Counted from the stretch's first letter, positions 1 to 8,994 are shown. The stretch is DNA of 64,000 nucleotides from Hyphomicrobiales bacterium (GCA_900473795.1 UCMT01000033.1:16672-80671); one strand, 5' to 3'. Program-made: numbers and translations. Notes: generated by a model not told the origin, from the letters alone.

Positions 1-1105
1 CGCCAGCTGAGTTGATGTGCCCTGCCCTTTCGAGGATGCAGGCCATGGCTACAGCTGCGTTTTCAGCACCCATGACCTCGCAGGCGTCCTCATAGGCTGA
101 CGGGGTGACGCCGAGCATGGATCGGACGACGACTGCTGCCGACATCAGAGCTCGCCAATCGGTGATGGTGCCTCCCGGCGCGTAATCGGCGATATCCGGG
201 CAGGCTTGTAGCACCATGACCAAGGGAAATGCCTTTATCGGCGGTCGTTTCGGACGGAGGCTCTCGATCGGCTTTGCTTTGCGCTCTTCTCGAGAATGGG
301 GTTCAAGTTCAATGATGGATTCGGTATGTGAATTCTGTATGTGGTGGTCAAAACGGACATCATCGGTGTCTATTTTTTCGGATTTAATCTGCATTTCCAG
401 CGCATTAATGATCGTCTCGCGGACTATTTCCATCTCCTGGAGGATGTCGAGCAAATCGCTGGTCGTCGGCGATCGAGAGATGCGGGCCAGGAGAGCAAGG
501 AAGTCTTCCTCGATCGTGGCCCAGTTGCCCGCCGCCCCTTCGTCCACCGCAGCGGCGATCAGTTTGCGGATATCACGCCGGCATAGCGAAAGGGCTTCCT
601 TTGCCAATCGGAGGTTTTTGCGTTCCGCCGCAACCTGTTGAGCCATCGCCGCGAGTTCTTCAGCGCGGGCAAGCATGGGAGCGAGGTTGAACCCGAACGC
701 CTGCTCGAGCTCGCCGGTTCGGCCACGGCGGGCATAGCGCTTGCCGTTTGGGCTGTCTTTGCGGATGATGAGACCGGCGGCTACCAATGCTGCCAAATGC
801 CGTCGTAGCGTCGTTCCTGTGATCCCGTGAGCCCGCACGGACAACTGGGCGTTTGATGGAAACACCACGAGCCCGCGCTCCTGCGACAGTTGGTTGTCTG
901 GGTAGAATGTCAGCAAGGCGTCCAGAACCGCAAGCGCGCGGTCCTGAATCCCAAGGATTGTCCTTGCTTCGCAGGCGTCGCGGAAGACTTTCCATTTGTC
1001 TGCGGTCTTGCCTGTCTTCATCTCGGCCGTGTCGAGTTGCCTTTTCATCAGGGCAAGCGTCATCGGCCGCCGCCCGACGGGCGTCGTTACACTCTGTATC
1101 TGCAT
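1..1105 (-). CDS. repC: RepC replication initiator (3' end cut by window edge)
   Basis: RepC is the initiator protein of repABC replicons and normally carries the origin inside its own coding sequence. Read on the minus strand from an ATG at 1105, the frame stays open to base 1, giving about 368 codons; the family is about 400 residues, so only a short C-terminal part is missing. The start reads MQIQSVTTPVGRRPMTLALM, followed by a winged-helix-like part (LSVRAHGITGTTLRRHLAAL near residue 85) that fits RepC. It lies downstream of repB with a 153-bp gap that holds the antisense RNA. Identification rests on gene order plus these motifs. Confidence 0.93.
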   Translation of the reverse strand, partial: MQIQSVTTPVGRRPMTLALMKRQLDTAEMKTGKTADKWKVFRDACEARTILGIQDRALAVLDALLTFYPDNQLSQERGLVVFPSNAQLSVRAHGITGTTLRRHLAALVAAGLIIRKDSPNGKRYARRGRTGELEQAFGFNLAPMLARAEELAAMAQQVAAERKNLRLAKEALSLCRRDIRKLIAAAVDEGAAGNWATIEEDFLALLARISRSPTTSDLLDILQEMEIVRETIINALEMQIKSEKIDTDDVRFDHHIQNSHTESIIELEPHSREERKAKPIESLRPKRPPIKAFPLVMVLQACPDIADYAPGGTITDWRALMSAAVVVRSMLGVTPSAYEDACEVMGAENAAVAMACILERAGHINSAG

Positions 1106-1164
1106 TTTCCTTCACCTTCCGTAAGGCAAAAGAAATCCGCTCACCAAAACGGTGCCAAAAACTC

Positions 1165-1193
1165 TTGACTGCGATTCGGGGAAATGCGATTCT
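1165..1193 (+). promoter_or_regulatory. Putative promoter of the repABC antisense RNA
   Basis: A TTGACT box at 1165-1170 is followed, 17 bases later, by GATTCT at 1188-1193, a plausible sigma70 -35/-10 pair reading opposite to repABC. It points into the short transcript that ends at the hairpin at 1214-1253. The assignment is by spacing and location only. Confidence 0.55.
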
Positions 1194-1199
1194 CTAGGT

Positions 1200-1253
1200 G
1201 CGAACTACGAGAGAGGCTTCCACGACGGCGACGTTTGGGGGCCTTTTTCTTTT
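1200..1253 (+). ncRNA. Antisense counter-transcribed RNA (incompatibility RNA) between repB and repC
   Basis: In repABC plasmids a small RNA transcribed against the repB-repC intergenic region lowers repC expression and causes incompatibility. Here the region between repC (start 1105) and repB (end 1259) contains an opposite-strand promoter-like pair followed by about 54 bases ending in a hairpin with a U-rich tail. Size, position and orientation match that known RNA. The exact 5' end (about 1200) is inferred from the promoter. Confidence 0.75.
1214..1253 (+). terminator. Intrinsic terminator of the antisense RNA
   Basis: AGGCTTCC (1214-1221) pairs with GGGGGCCT (1237-1244), an 8-bp stem with two G-U pairs, and is followed by TTTTTCTTTT (1244-1253). 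This is a standard rho-independent layout on the plus strand. Confidence 0.72.
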
Positions 1254-1258
1254 GCGGT

Positions 1259-2281
1259 TCAGTCTCCTTTTCCAGCCATATTTGACTGCATAAACTCATC
1301 GTAGAGAGCGCTCAGCCTCGCTTCGACAAATGACCCGAACTCGGGTGCGATTGCCTTGTCGAAGGCGAGATTTAGTTTCGCCTCGGTTTCTGAAATCCTG
1401 ACGAGCTTGCCGCCTTCCGAGGTTTTCCAGACCGCCGTTCTGGCCTTGTCCTTGACCTTGCGAAGGTCGTCGTAGACGGCTTGGAAGCGTTCGTCCGACG
1501 TCATCGTTTGAAAGTCTGGAGCTTGGACGAGCTTGATAGCCTTGGCTCTCTTACCGGTCTCCTCCAGAAGGTCGGCAATCTCGGCCCATCTCGTGCGGCC
1601 AAAGCCAGGTGCACCACCAATTGCCTCGATCAGTTCGCCAGGAAGACGGTTGACGAGCGCAATCATACGCGAAAGCGCGGCCTTATCGACCCCGAGCGCG
1701 GACATGATGATTTCGCGGTTGAACTGACGCGTTTCGAGGCGAAACGCGAAGAAAGAGCGCTCGATGAACGTCAGATCGGTGCGAGCGTTGTTCTCCTGCC
1801 CCTGGCTAACGACGAGTTGTTCGTCGCTGAGATCACGCACAACGGCCTTGATGGCGCCGCCGATCTGCTTGATGGCCGCCAAGCGGCGATGCCCGTACGC
1901 AACCTGGAAACGCCCTGGCATTTCGGGGTGCGGACGAAGAAGAATAGGCACTTGCTGTCCATGCTCTCTGATCTGGGCAACCAGCGTCTCCTGGTCCTCC
2001 GTGTTGACGCTCAAGCGGTCCATGACGAATGAGCTGTCGATCAGCAAGGGATCAAGTTCAACGACGGCCTGGCCTTTGGCGAGCTGCTTTTCCAGATCGT
2101 CGGCGCGCTGTGCCTTTTCGTTGATTCCACCCAGCGACTGCGATATCGCGCCGACCGGGGTTGCTCGCCGAAGCGGTTTTTCAAACCCCGCAAGCGGCCT
2201 CGTATTGACGAGGGGATGGTCAATTTCCCCTGTTGTTGACGGGTCGGTTTCTGCAAGCCCGAAAATGTTCTTGCGAGCCAT
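1259..2281 (-). CDS. repB: RepB, ParB-type plasmid partition protein
   Basis: RepB binds the centromere-like parS sites of the plasmid and, with RepA, segregates plasmid copies and autoregulates repABC. The 340-residue protein has the ParB/Spo0J nuclease-like fold motifs: VPILLRPHP and the conserved YGHRRLAA at about residues 128-135, then a helix-turn-helix region around residues 190-215 (REIIMSALGVDKAALSRM). It starts with MARKNIFG, a typical RepB N-terminus. It begins 3 bases after the repA stop codon, so the two are probably translationally linked. Length is normal for the family. Confidence 0.95.
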   Translation of the reverse strand: MARKNIFGLAETDPSTTGEIDHPLVNTRPLAGFEKPLRRATPVGAISQSLGGINEKAQRADDLEKQLAKGQAVVELDPLLIDSSFVMDRLSVNTEDQETLVAQIREHGQQVPILLRPHPEMPGRFQVAYGHRRLAAIKQIGGAIKAVVRDLSDEQLVVSQGQENNARTDLTFIERSFFAFRLETRQFNREIIMSALGVDKAALSRMIALVNRLPGELIEAIGGAPGFGRTRWAEIADLLEETGKRAKAIKLVQAPDFQTMTSDERFQAVYDDLRKVKDKARTAVWKTSEGGKLVRISETEAKLNLAFDKAIAPEFGSFVEARLSALYDEFMQSNMAGKGD

Positions 2282-2284
2282 GGG

Positions 2285-3484
2285 TTACTTCCTCCCCCAA
2301 GTCTGCTTGATGAGGTCTTCGATTTCCGAATTCACCGCTGTAAGGGAGTCCAGGGCGCGGTCATACGTGCCGCGCGTGAACTGGCTGCGGTCAACTTCGT
2401 AAAGGGTCTGCTTGGTCAGGCCGGCGTCGGAGATGGCGGTCGATTTCACCATTGCGTTCTCCAGGAGCCGATTGCCAAAAATCGACTTCATGAACCCCGA
2501 CATCTGCGACTGCGGGCCATCGTTGGGTTCAAAGCGCGTGACGAGATAGCGCATCCAGTCGTAATCCATCGTCCCGCCGGCGTTTTCCACGACGCGCAGC
2601 AGGTCACCGGTCATATGCAAGAACTGACTCATCGACATGACGTCGAGCATTTGCGGATGTACGGTTATGAGAACGGCCGTTGCCGCGCAGAGGGCCGACA
2701 GAGTGAGGAAGCCCAGTTGCGGCGGGCAGTCGACGACAACGATATCGTACGCGCTCTCGATTTCGGCCAGGCACTCGCCGATCCGTGCGAAAAACATCGA
2801 ATCCGTACTTTGGCGCGCCGCAAGTGCTTTGGGCGTCTCGTGTTCAAACTCCATGAGTTCGAGATTGCCCGGTATGACGTGCAGGTTGGGCGTGTAGGTC
2901 GCTCTTACGATCTCGGTAATATCCCGCCTCGCTTCGTCGTAGCGGATGGCGCCGTAAATGGTCTCGTTCTCACCGACATCCAGCTCGGGTTGATGACCGA
3001 AGAGCGCCGAGAGGGACGCCTGGGGATCCAAGTCCACGGCCAGAACGCGGTATCCTCTTAAGGCGAGAAACTGCGCAAGATGTGCCGATGTCGTCGTTTT
3101 GCCGGATCCTCCCTTGAAGTTCATGACGGAAACGACTTGCAACTTTTCTCCCTCGCGACGATGGCGAACGTATTTTCGAGGCCCCTTCCCGCCGTCATCG
3201 AGGATTTGGCGCAAATTCTCGATATCCTGAACGGAATACATTCGTCGCCCATTGGCCAAAGGCTCCGGGCCGTGCCCGTCGGCGACGATCTGGCGAAGGT
3301 AGCCCTGATGAATGCCGATGAAGTCAGCCGCCTCGGCTGGCGTGAACTGACGGATGGTCTTGAGGGCCGTCGGAGGGAATGTACGCTGCTGGTGGGCCTG
3401 GAGCTGGCGCGACAGCTCATCCGCGTCAGACGAAATGAGGGAGCGCAGGTTGCTGCTCTTTTGGTTGTTTGCCATGTTCAACAT
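2285..3484 (-). CDS. repA: RepA, ParA-type plasmid partition ATPase
   Basis: RepA is the Walker-type ATPase of plasmid partition and represses repABC with RepB. The open frame extends to 3604, but I choose ATG at 3484 (MLNMANNQ...), 399 residues, because GAGG stands 5 bases upstream and this gives the usual family length. Visible parts are an N-terminal helix-turn-helix (FTPAEAADFIGIHQGYLRQI, residues about 48-67), the deviant Walker A KGGSGKTT near residue 124, and DLDPQASLSALFG shortly after. Walker B is IVVVDCPPQLGFLTL. It is the first gene of the repABC operon. A start a little later, at MANNQ (3475), is also possible. Confidence 0.95.
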   Translation of the reverse strand: MLNMANNQKSSNLRSLISSDADELSRQLQAHQQRTFPPTALKTIRQFTPAEAADFIGIHQGYLRQIVADGHGPEPLANGRRMYSVQDIENLRQILDDGGKGPRKYVRHRREGEKLQVVSVMNFKGGSGKTTTSAHLAQFLALRGYRVLAVDLDPQASLSALFGHQPELDVGENETIYGAIRYDEARRDITEIVRATYTPNLHVIPGNLELMEFEHETPKALAARQSTDSMFFARIGECLAEIESAYDIVVVDCPPQLGFLTLSALCAATAVLITVHPQMLDVMSMSQFLHMTGDLLRVVENAGGTMDYDWMRYLVTRFEPNDGPQSQMSGFMKSIFGNRLLENAMVKSTAISDAGLTKQTLYEVDRSQFTRGTYDRALDSLTAVNSEIEDLIKQTWGRK

Positions 3485-3633
3485 CGTTGCCTCGGGATGA
3501 AATCTGCGCTTATTACCGGCGAAGCGCTCAAAAAGCGCTGATGGCAATAGACCCGATTCTAAATCGCGTGGCAAAGAGTTTTTCATTAACAGGCGGTTAA
3601 TCATTTTGCCTGGAAAACGGCACCCACACCTGC

Positions 3634-3649
3634 GTTGTACATGTACAAC
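3634..3649. promoter_or_regulatory. 16-bp perfect palindrome upstream of repA (parS-like or operator)
   Basis: GTTGTACATGTACAAC is a perfect inverted repeat, 150 bp upstream of the chosen repA start. Known repABC partition sites are 16-bp palindromes bounded by GTT and AAC, so size and ends fit, though the centre (CATG) is not the usual GC-centred version. It may be a parS site, a repA operator, or both. Confidence 0.55.
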
Positions 3650-4421
3650 TGAGACTCTTGACGACCTATCCGATTCCCGCGCCGTGGTGGAGTCGGTTCC
3701 GTCGTTTTACACAGTCGCCGCGCTTCTGTCTCCCGCCTCTTGTCGGTACCACGTGTCCGGCTGACAAGGCGATGGCCGTCCGCACCCCTGGAGGCTGCCG
3801 CCTGACCGACGGCGACTTTGCGTTGAGCGTGGCAATGCCGGCCTGGCGCATGCGCTTTGACGAGGTCAGTTGAGGATGTTCCGTGCCGCGTTCCCGCGCA
3901 TCTCTCCATCTTGTCCGTTTCCAGCTGTCGGCGGTTACGTCTCAGTGTTCTCGCGAAATTCGCCTGCCCAAGACCCGCGTCCCGGAAATCTCGGCGAAGC
4001 TTGCGGCTTCCTGCCCGTCACCGTGGACCCGATAGGGCGCCTTGCAAGGGAGGGGCGAAAGATGCGCAGCCTCATCCGCAGCTCCTGGACTGTCAGGCTA
4101 CATCAGGCAACGGCGCAAGCGGCGCCTTAATGCCGAGCTCGCCGGCAAAAAGATGGCTCGCACATCGACCCCTCCCCCAAGCAAGGCTTATGTGCAATCG
4201 ACGTCGATGGTGTTTCGGTCCTGCCCCCGGTCACCGGCACCGTCCATTCGAGAACGTCATCGTGTGAGCAGCCTGGCTCACCCAGGTCCGGCAGGAGGCA
4301 GAAACGTCGCTCCGGTCTGTGCGAGGTCTGCGGCTATGCCGCTGCGGCTGGGTGGGCTGATCCGGGCTGTGTTGCGGATACTGGCTTTTCTCGCTACTTG
4401 GCGGGCGAGGGCCGGATGGTC
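3650..4421. other. About 0.77 kb without a recognisable gene
   Basis: Short open frames exist on both strands but none has a recognisable motif, a convincing ribosome binding site or a start that fits. The stretch lies between the repA promoter region and the broken integrase tail. It presumably contains the repA promoter at its left side and degraded DNA at its right side. Confidence 0.5.
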
Positions 4422-5405
4422 CTACGCCTTGCCGTCATCAATGTCGGTCAGGGAAGGGAGGCTGGCGCGTAAGGAATGCCCGGAGAATTTCCGTGCTCGT
4501 TCGTGCTCGGCAAGATCGCCGCGCATGCCGGCGGCCAGGGCTGTCCGTTTGACGAGGCGGGCCACCTCCTGATCGTTCAGCCGTCGCGATCCCGCCAACT
4601 TGCCTTGACCGGTCACGCGCCGGAAGATTGGGCCATGGTTGATCTTGGCGAACTTGAGCCACGTCTCCAGTGCGGCGACCGGGCAGATGGCGTCCGATGG
4701 ACCGCGGCTGATCTCGACGGAGCGCGAGCGGTTCTTCCCGCGCACTGTGACCAGCAGTCCCTTGTCGAGAGTCTGTATCCAGCCCCGACCGTCGTGTGTC
4801 TGATCCTTGTCGACGTCAAGGCCTACGATTTCGGAGCGGCGCAGACGACCGGCAAAACCGATCAGCAGTATGGCTCGATCCCGAATGCCCCTTAAGCTTC
4901 CCCGATCGAGGGTCTCGAGCATCGCGATGATGTCCTCCTGCTTTACCGCTTCTTTCCGGGCAAGCGGCTTTGCATGGGTGTTACGGATCCTCGCCATGAC
5001 GGTCGTGATCTGGAGATCTTTACGATCCAGCGGCTGGCCCCGCTGGGCGTAATTCCAGCTGAGCGAAGAGAGGCGGCGTTCAATCGTCGAGGTCGAGTTG
5101 GGCTTCTTGTCTCCCGTCACGTTTCCCAAGGCGCAGGCGGTGAGATACAGGCTGACGATCTTGGGATCCGGGGGCAGGACGGCTAAGCTCTGGCGTCGAC
5201 ACCAGGCGGCAAAATGCTTCCAGTCGCCGGTATAAGCGCGCCGCGTGTTGTCCGACGAGGTTGTGCCGACAGTGTCCCGGGCGCCGGCGAGATCGGCAGG
5301 GGCGCTTGAGATGCCAGAGGCTTGAGCGGGCTGCTGGGCGCTTGCTCCTGGAATTGATCGCGCTACTGGCAACATGTGATCCTGGTCCGCTTTCATATTC
5401 TTCAT
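4422..5405 (-). pseudogene. Tyrosine recombinase/integrase lacking its C-terminal catalytic end
   Basis: The protein resembles phage-type site-specific recombinases. It has an N-terminal core-binding (SAM-like) domain (NTRRAYTGDWKHFAAWCRRQ), then the catalytic domain with the first arginine in LRRSEIVGLD and the H-x-x-R box in GHSLRA. Straight after HSLRA the sequence diverges (SLPSLTDIDDGKA, stop). It lacks the expected continuation that contains the LGH motif and the nucleophilic tyrosine, about 35-40 residues. It is therefore likely inactive. The start is uncertain; ATGs at 5405 and 5396 or a GTG at 5429 are possible. Such recombinases are common beside repABC modules. Confidence 0.75.
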
Positions 5406-5726
5406 CTCGGTTTTCACGCACACAACCACCGCATCTGTTGTACAACGGTTGCCTTGAGGAGGAACCGGGTCGGGTGAGGCGCAGGCAGCAACCCAATCGG
5501 GCTCCGACGAGCCCCATGGATACCGACGGCCTCCATCCCGCTCGGTCCCGCAGCCGCCGTTGATCGCAATCCAGGTAAAGGTTTCTTGATGCGGGGCAAG
5601 CTCTTGCGTCTGGCCGATAGCGCAAGAGCATAGGCATCTCCCACCAATTCAGCAAGAAGCTTGACCCTCCCCGTGGTTGCTCGGCGAGGCCCGCTATCGT
5701 TCGAACGGTGCTCGCAAACGTCAAGA

Positions 5727-5900
5727 GCCTAGCCAGGAGTCGGACTGCACCCGCATTGCCATTATGGCGGAAGAAGCGCTTTCGTAGCCAATCGTCCAGC
5801 CTGTCAACGCACTAACCCGAACTGTCTTCTTGAAAGGAGCCGCTCCACCTTCCCCGCCAATATCGACGCATAGTATTGCGGGCGCATCCAAATTCTTTTG
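5727..5900 (-). mobile_element. Degraded IS21-type transposase (IstA-like) fragment
   Basis: In two different minus-strand frames there are pieces that read NTMRRYWRG (helix-turn-helix-like) and LDDWLRKRFFRHNGNAGAVR. These resemble the start of IS21-family IstA proteins, where a 'RNTVRRYL' helix is followed by a 'WL..RF.RH.GNADVVR' stretch. The pieces are split by frame changes and no full gene is left. Flanking bases up to 6188 hold nothing I recognise. The short palindrome GTTGTACAAC sits nearby at 5437-5446. Confidence 0.4.
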
Positions 5901-6188
5901 AGTGGCACTTGGCACCAAGCCCGTGGAGCCGCATCGCACGACCTCATCAGCCTGAAGCATTTTCCCGCCCTGCATCGCTCGCGATCATGCAGGATGCGCT
6001 GAAATCTCGATTGTGATCCATCTCTCCTCGTTTGACACAAGGCGGCAGTTCTTCAGTTCGCCAGTTTCGCGTATCGCCCGAGGGGTCAATTCCTCGCTTG
6101 GCTTGACACCTCTCGCCGCCGATCATGTCCGGATCGACGGCAACTTTCCCGATCAGGGTGGCGGCCACAGGATCAAGCCTGTCGTGTG

Positions 6189-7118
6189 TTATGCGCCACC
6201 CACGCGCGACCGAACCAGTCCCAAACGACGTGCGTCGTCCAACAGCGCTCTGACGGACGAAGGTTGCCATTTGCGACCACCGCGTGGTGGGCGCTCGTGC
6301 ATCTGCTCCAACTGGGCTGCAATCCCACGCAAGGAGAGATCAGGATCTGCAATGGCGATGCCGGCGACGAGCTTCATCAGGCGATCTTCGGGCGGGCGCC
6401 GCGGGGAGCGCTTGATCAACTCCGGCTCGGCGAGATGTTCGCGCACCATGCGATGCACCGCACGCCGCAATCGTTCGACGGTCCAGTCGAGCCCCTTGCG
6501 ATTGAGAATGCGGACGACATCCTCCCAGCTATGCTGGGGCCGCAGCTCCCGGACTGTCGGCAGCCACACTTGCGCTGACGACGTCAATTCGTCGAGATAG
6601 GCGCGGTCACGTGCCGCCGCGACCGCTCGCACCGCGTCTGGTCTGCGTTCCCGCAGACCGGGATTTCCCGCGAGGCGCCCCCGGGTCTTGGCGGCTTTCA
6701 TGCCGGCTTTTGTCCGCTCCGCGATGAGCGAGCGCTCCAAGCGTGCGACAGCTTCGAGGACCTGGACAGCCAGCTTGCCTTGTGGCGTTGCGGTGTCGAT
6801 CGGATCGCGGAGGGCGCGGAAATCCACACCACGCTTTTCTAGGTCTTCGATGACGTCAAGCAGGTGGCTCACCGACAGTGCCAGCCGATCCAGGCGGACG
6901 ACGACAAGAACATCGCCAGGAACGAGGTCCCGCAGCAGCCTCGCAAGAACGGGTCTGGCGCCCCCTACGCCGGGACCATGCTCCTGGTGGATACGGTGGC
7001 AACCGGCAGCCCGCAATTCATCGACTTGGCCATCATCGGACTGATCTTCCGTCGAGAGGCGGGCATATCCGATCAGCCTTCTGGGCAGGGCAGGGGGAAG
7101 GTTCCCGGCTCGGGTCAT
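6189..7118 (-). CDS. Serine recombinase (resolvase/invertase family)
   Basis: Predicted DNA recombinase of 309 residues. The N-terminal resolvase domain begins RLIGYARLSTEDQS, with the catalytic serine in the ARLST motif, then DVLVVVRLDRLALS and the long E-helix region ending at ERSLIAERTKAGMKAAKTRGRLAGNP. About 150 further residues form a C-terminal part that probably binds DNA. The frame is open to 7535, but translation most likely starts at ATG 7118 (MTRAGNLPPALP), because residues before it look random. Close to repABC, a plausible role is resolving plasmid multimers; this is inferred from position. Confidence 0.87.
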   Translation of the reverse strand: MTRAGNLPPALPRRLIGYARLSTEDQSDDGQVDELRAAGCHRIHQEHGPGVGGARPVLARLLRDLVPGDVLVVVRLDRLALSVSHLLDVIEDLEKRGVDFRALRDPIDTATPQGKLAVQVLEAVARLERSLIAERTKAGMKAAKTRGRLAGNPGLRERRPDAVRAVAAARDRAYLDELTSSAQVWLPTVRELRPQHSWEDVVRILNRKGLDWTVERLRRAVHRMVREHLAEPELIKRSPRRPPEDRLMKLVAGIAIADPDLSLRGIAAQLEQMHERPPRGGRKWQPSSVRALLDDARRLGLVRSRVGGA

Positions 7119-7142
7119 TTTGGCGTCCTGGTGACCGAGGTC

Positions 7143-7154
7143 ATTTGTACAAAT
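7143..7154. promoter_or_regulatory. Palindrome ATTTGTACAAAT upstream of the serine recombinase
   Basis: A perfect 12-bp palindrome, 25 bp upstream of the recombinase start codon. It may be an operator or part of a recombination (res) site. Its TTGTACAA core recurs at 5437-5446 and, as two half-overlapping copies, at 3634-3649. Confidence 0.4.
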
Positions 7155-7629
7155 AAGAGATGCATCAAAAATCCATCCATTGCAGACATTGTTTATACCC
7201 AAAATAAAGCGCCGTACAGCGCGAAATGGCGTGTGGGGTGAGTGGTGTTGCCGGCCATGCCCTCCATGTCGCGCCAGCGGCCTTCCATGGCCGAAATGCC
7301 CATGAAAGTTCGCGTGAGGCAAGGGGCAAACCCGGCCTCGTGGGATTGACTGCCAGTGGACCGATGGATTTCGACTGAACCTGAGTGCCGGGAGCCTACG
7401 GGGGCAGACGGAAGTGTCACGCCATGCTAAAAGCCGATCGGGGCACCTCGTCCGTTTCCCAATGACCAGCGCGTAAGGCTGGCCGAGCCACCGCTTCTTC
7501 ATGGAGGGTAGAGCGCCAGCGGGGGGCTTTTGCAATTATCGTTCGTTTTGTGAGTGCCACGGGCGGTGCGGTTATGCTCGTCTCCAAAGCTAAAAGCGCT
7601 CACATCGGCTAGCACGCCCCTTGGGCGCA
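7155..7629. other. Intergenic region without recognisable genes
   Basis: About 475 bp between the recombinase and the ROK regulator stop codon. The left part is AT-richer and may contain the recombinase promoter. I see no coding motif, tRNA or convincing hairpin terminator here. Confidence 0.5.
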
Positions 7630-8787
7630 TCAACCACTCGGCGAGCGTTCGAAGTCGAAAATATTCTGCGTGGCGAGTGCGGCAGCGCCCCGTGCCCACG
7701 AACTCGGAACCCAATCGGGGACGAGTTCCGGCTTGGTGAAGAAGGCGAATTCCTCCATTGTCCTGCGGATCGGAGCGAGAAGCGCATCACCGAATTCCAC
7801 GGCTTCACCGCCGACGACGATGATCTCGGGGTCGAACAAGTTGACCATATCGGCGAGGTGGCGGCCGATCCGCGAACCGCAGTCCGAAAGTATAGAAAGC
7901 GCCATGTCCTCTCCATGTTCGACAGAGGCGGCAAACTCAGCGCGGCTTGTCGCGGAGCCTGTCCGGTTTTTCCATTCGTCCAACATGTAGGGTTCGGCTG
8001 CATGCGCCATCAGGCATCCACGTCGGCCGCATTCACACAAGCGGCCATTTGGAACGGAGGTGACATGTCCTATCTTGCCAGCGGCGCAATGGCTTCCGTG
8101 GTGGATCTCGCCTTTGATCACAAGCGAACAGCCGATACCCGCACCTATCGCAAGCGCTGCGAAGTTGGGGTGATCCCGGCCGACGCCGAACAGTTTCTGC
8201 GCCACAGCGAAGGCGTTCACATCGTCATCGATCCACACCGGGACGTGGACGCGCTCGGCCAGCATCTCGGCGAATGGCAGGTTCTTCCAGCCGAAGCGCG
8301 GACTTTGCAGGCAGATGCCGCTGGCGGGGTCGATTTCGCCCGGGATAGAGACGCCGATGCCACGGATTTCACTCTCCTGCCGATTGGCCTGGGAGAGCAG
8401 GCGAGGGATGGTCGCGGCAATGGTCTCGATCATGCCCTCAGGGGTCGTGTCCGCTACGCTTGACTCGGCCGTGGCGAGCGGTGAGGTCGCCAGATCGGTC
8501 AGCACGCACTCGATATTGTAGCGATTGAGCTTGAAACCGAGCGCCAGGTGGGCCTCGTAATTGATGTCGACGGGGACGGGCCGTCGGCCGCCCGAGGTGC
8601 CCGACACCGTTTCGCGCTCGACCACGAGCGCTTCTTCCATCAGCTCCGCCGTAACGAAGGTCACCGCCGCCGGACTGAGACCCGTGATGTGCGCCATCTC
8701 GGCGCGCGAGATCGGCCCGCGGCTCCGCAGCAGGTTCAGGATCAGTCGGCGGTTGAGTGCGCGCGACGTGCTGGCATTGCCTCTCAC
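7630..8787 (-). CDS. ROK-family transcriptional regulator
   Basis: Sugar-responsive repressor with an N-terminal MarR-like winged helix (residues about 8-65, ISRAEMAHITGLSPAAVTFV) and a C-terminal ROK sugar-binding fold. The ROK part shows GVSIPGEID, the DDDVNAFA motif and the zinc site GRLCECGRRGCLMAH. Length (385) is normal for NagC/XylR-type members. It is transcribed away from the adjacent sugar importer and GH42 gene, with an AT-rich inverted repeat between them, so it most likely represses that cluster and itself. The inducer is unknown but should be a sugar handled by the beta-galactosidase. Confidence 0.92.
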   Translation of the reverse strand: MRGNASTSRALNRRLILNLLRSRGPISRAEMAHITGLSPAAVTFVTAELMEEALVVERETVSGTSGGRRPVPVDINYEAHLALGFKLNRYNIECVLTDLATSPLATAESSVADTTPEGMIETIAATIPRLLSQANRQESEIRGIGVSIPGEIDPASGICLQSPRFGWKNLPFAEMLAERVHVPVWIDDDVNAFAVAQKLFGVGRDHPNFAALAIGAGIGCSLVIKGEIHHGSHCAAGKIGHVTSVPNGRLCECGRRGCLMAHAAEPYMLDEWKNRTGSATSRAEFAASVEHGEDMALSILSDCGSRIGRHLADMVNLFDPEIIVVGGEAVEFGDALLAPIRRTMEEFAFFTKPELVPDWVPSSWARGAAALATQNIFDFERSPSG

Positions 8788-8800
8788 TTCATTTCCCTCA

Positions 8801-8821
8801 TTAATTTATTTCGTAAATTAA
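8801..8821. promoter_or_regulatory. Putative ROK operator (8-bp arms, AT-rich)
   Basis: TTAATTTA (8801-8808) and TAAATTAA (8814-8821) form a perfect inverted repeat with a 5-base spacer, 14 bp upstream of the ROK gene start and inside the divergent promoter region. AT-rich TT...AA palindromes are typical of ROK repressor sites. Confidence 0.65.
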
Positions 8822-8994
8822 CTATTGCCCGTTTGCCAAAGCTAGGCTAACTTCGCACCGTTGGCAATCGAGGAGGGTTCGCCTGCAGCCAAATCGCACG
8901 GCAAGGCGACGCTCAAGCACATTCACCGAAGTTGACCTGTCCTGAGCAGACGCTTGCTCGGTACCGGAGAAGCTTTGTTCTTTGGGAGGAGAGA

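Noticed and set aside
660..1115. Minus-strand frame of 151 codons inside the repC region
   Set aside because: It is out of frame with the real RepC reading frame, which starts at 1105 and runs off the window.
3634..3649. Quorum-sensing tra-box/LuxR box
   Set aside because: The palindrome is 16 bp with a GTTGTACA arm and does not match the 18-bp tra-box pattern; no traR/traI-type gene is in the window.
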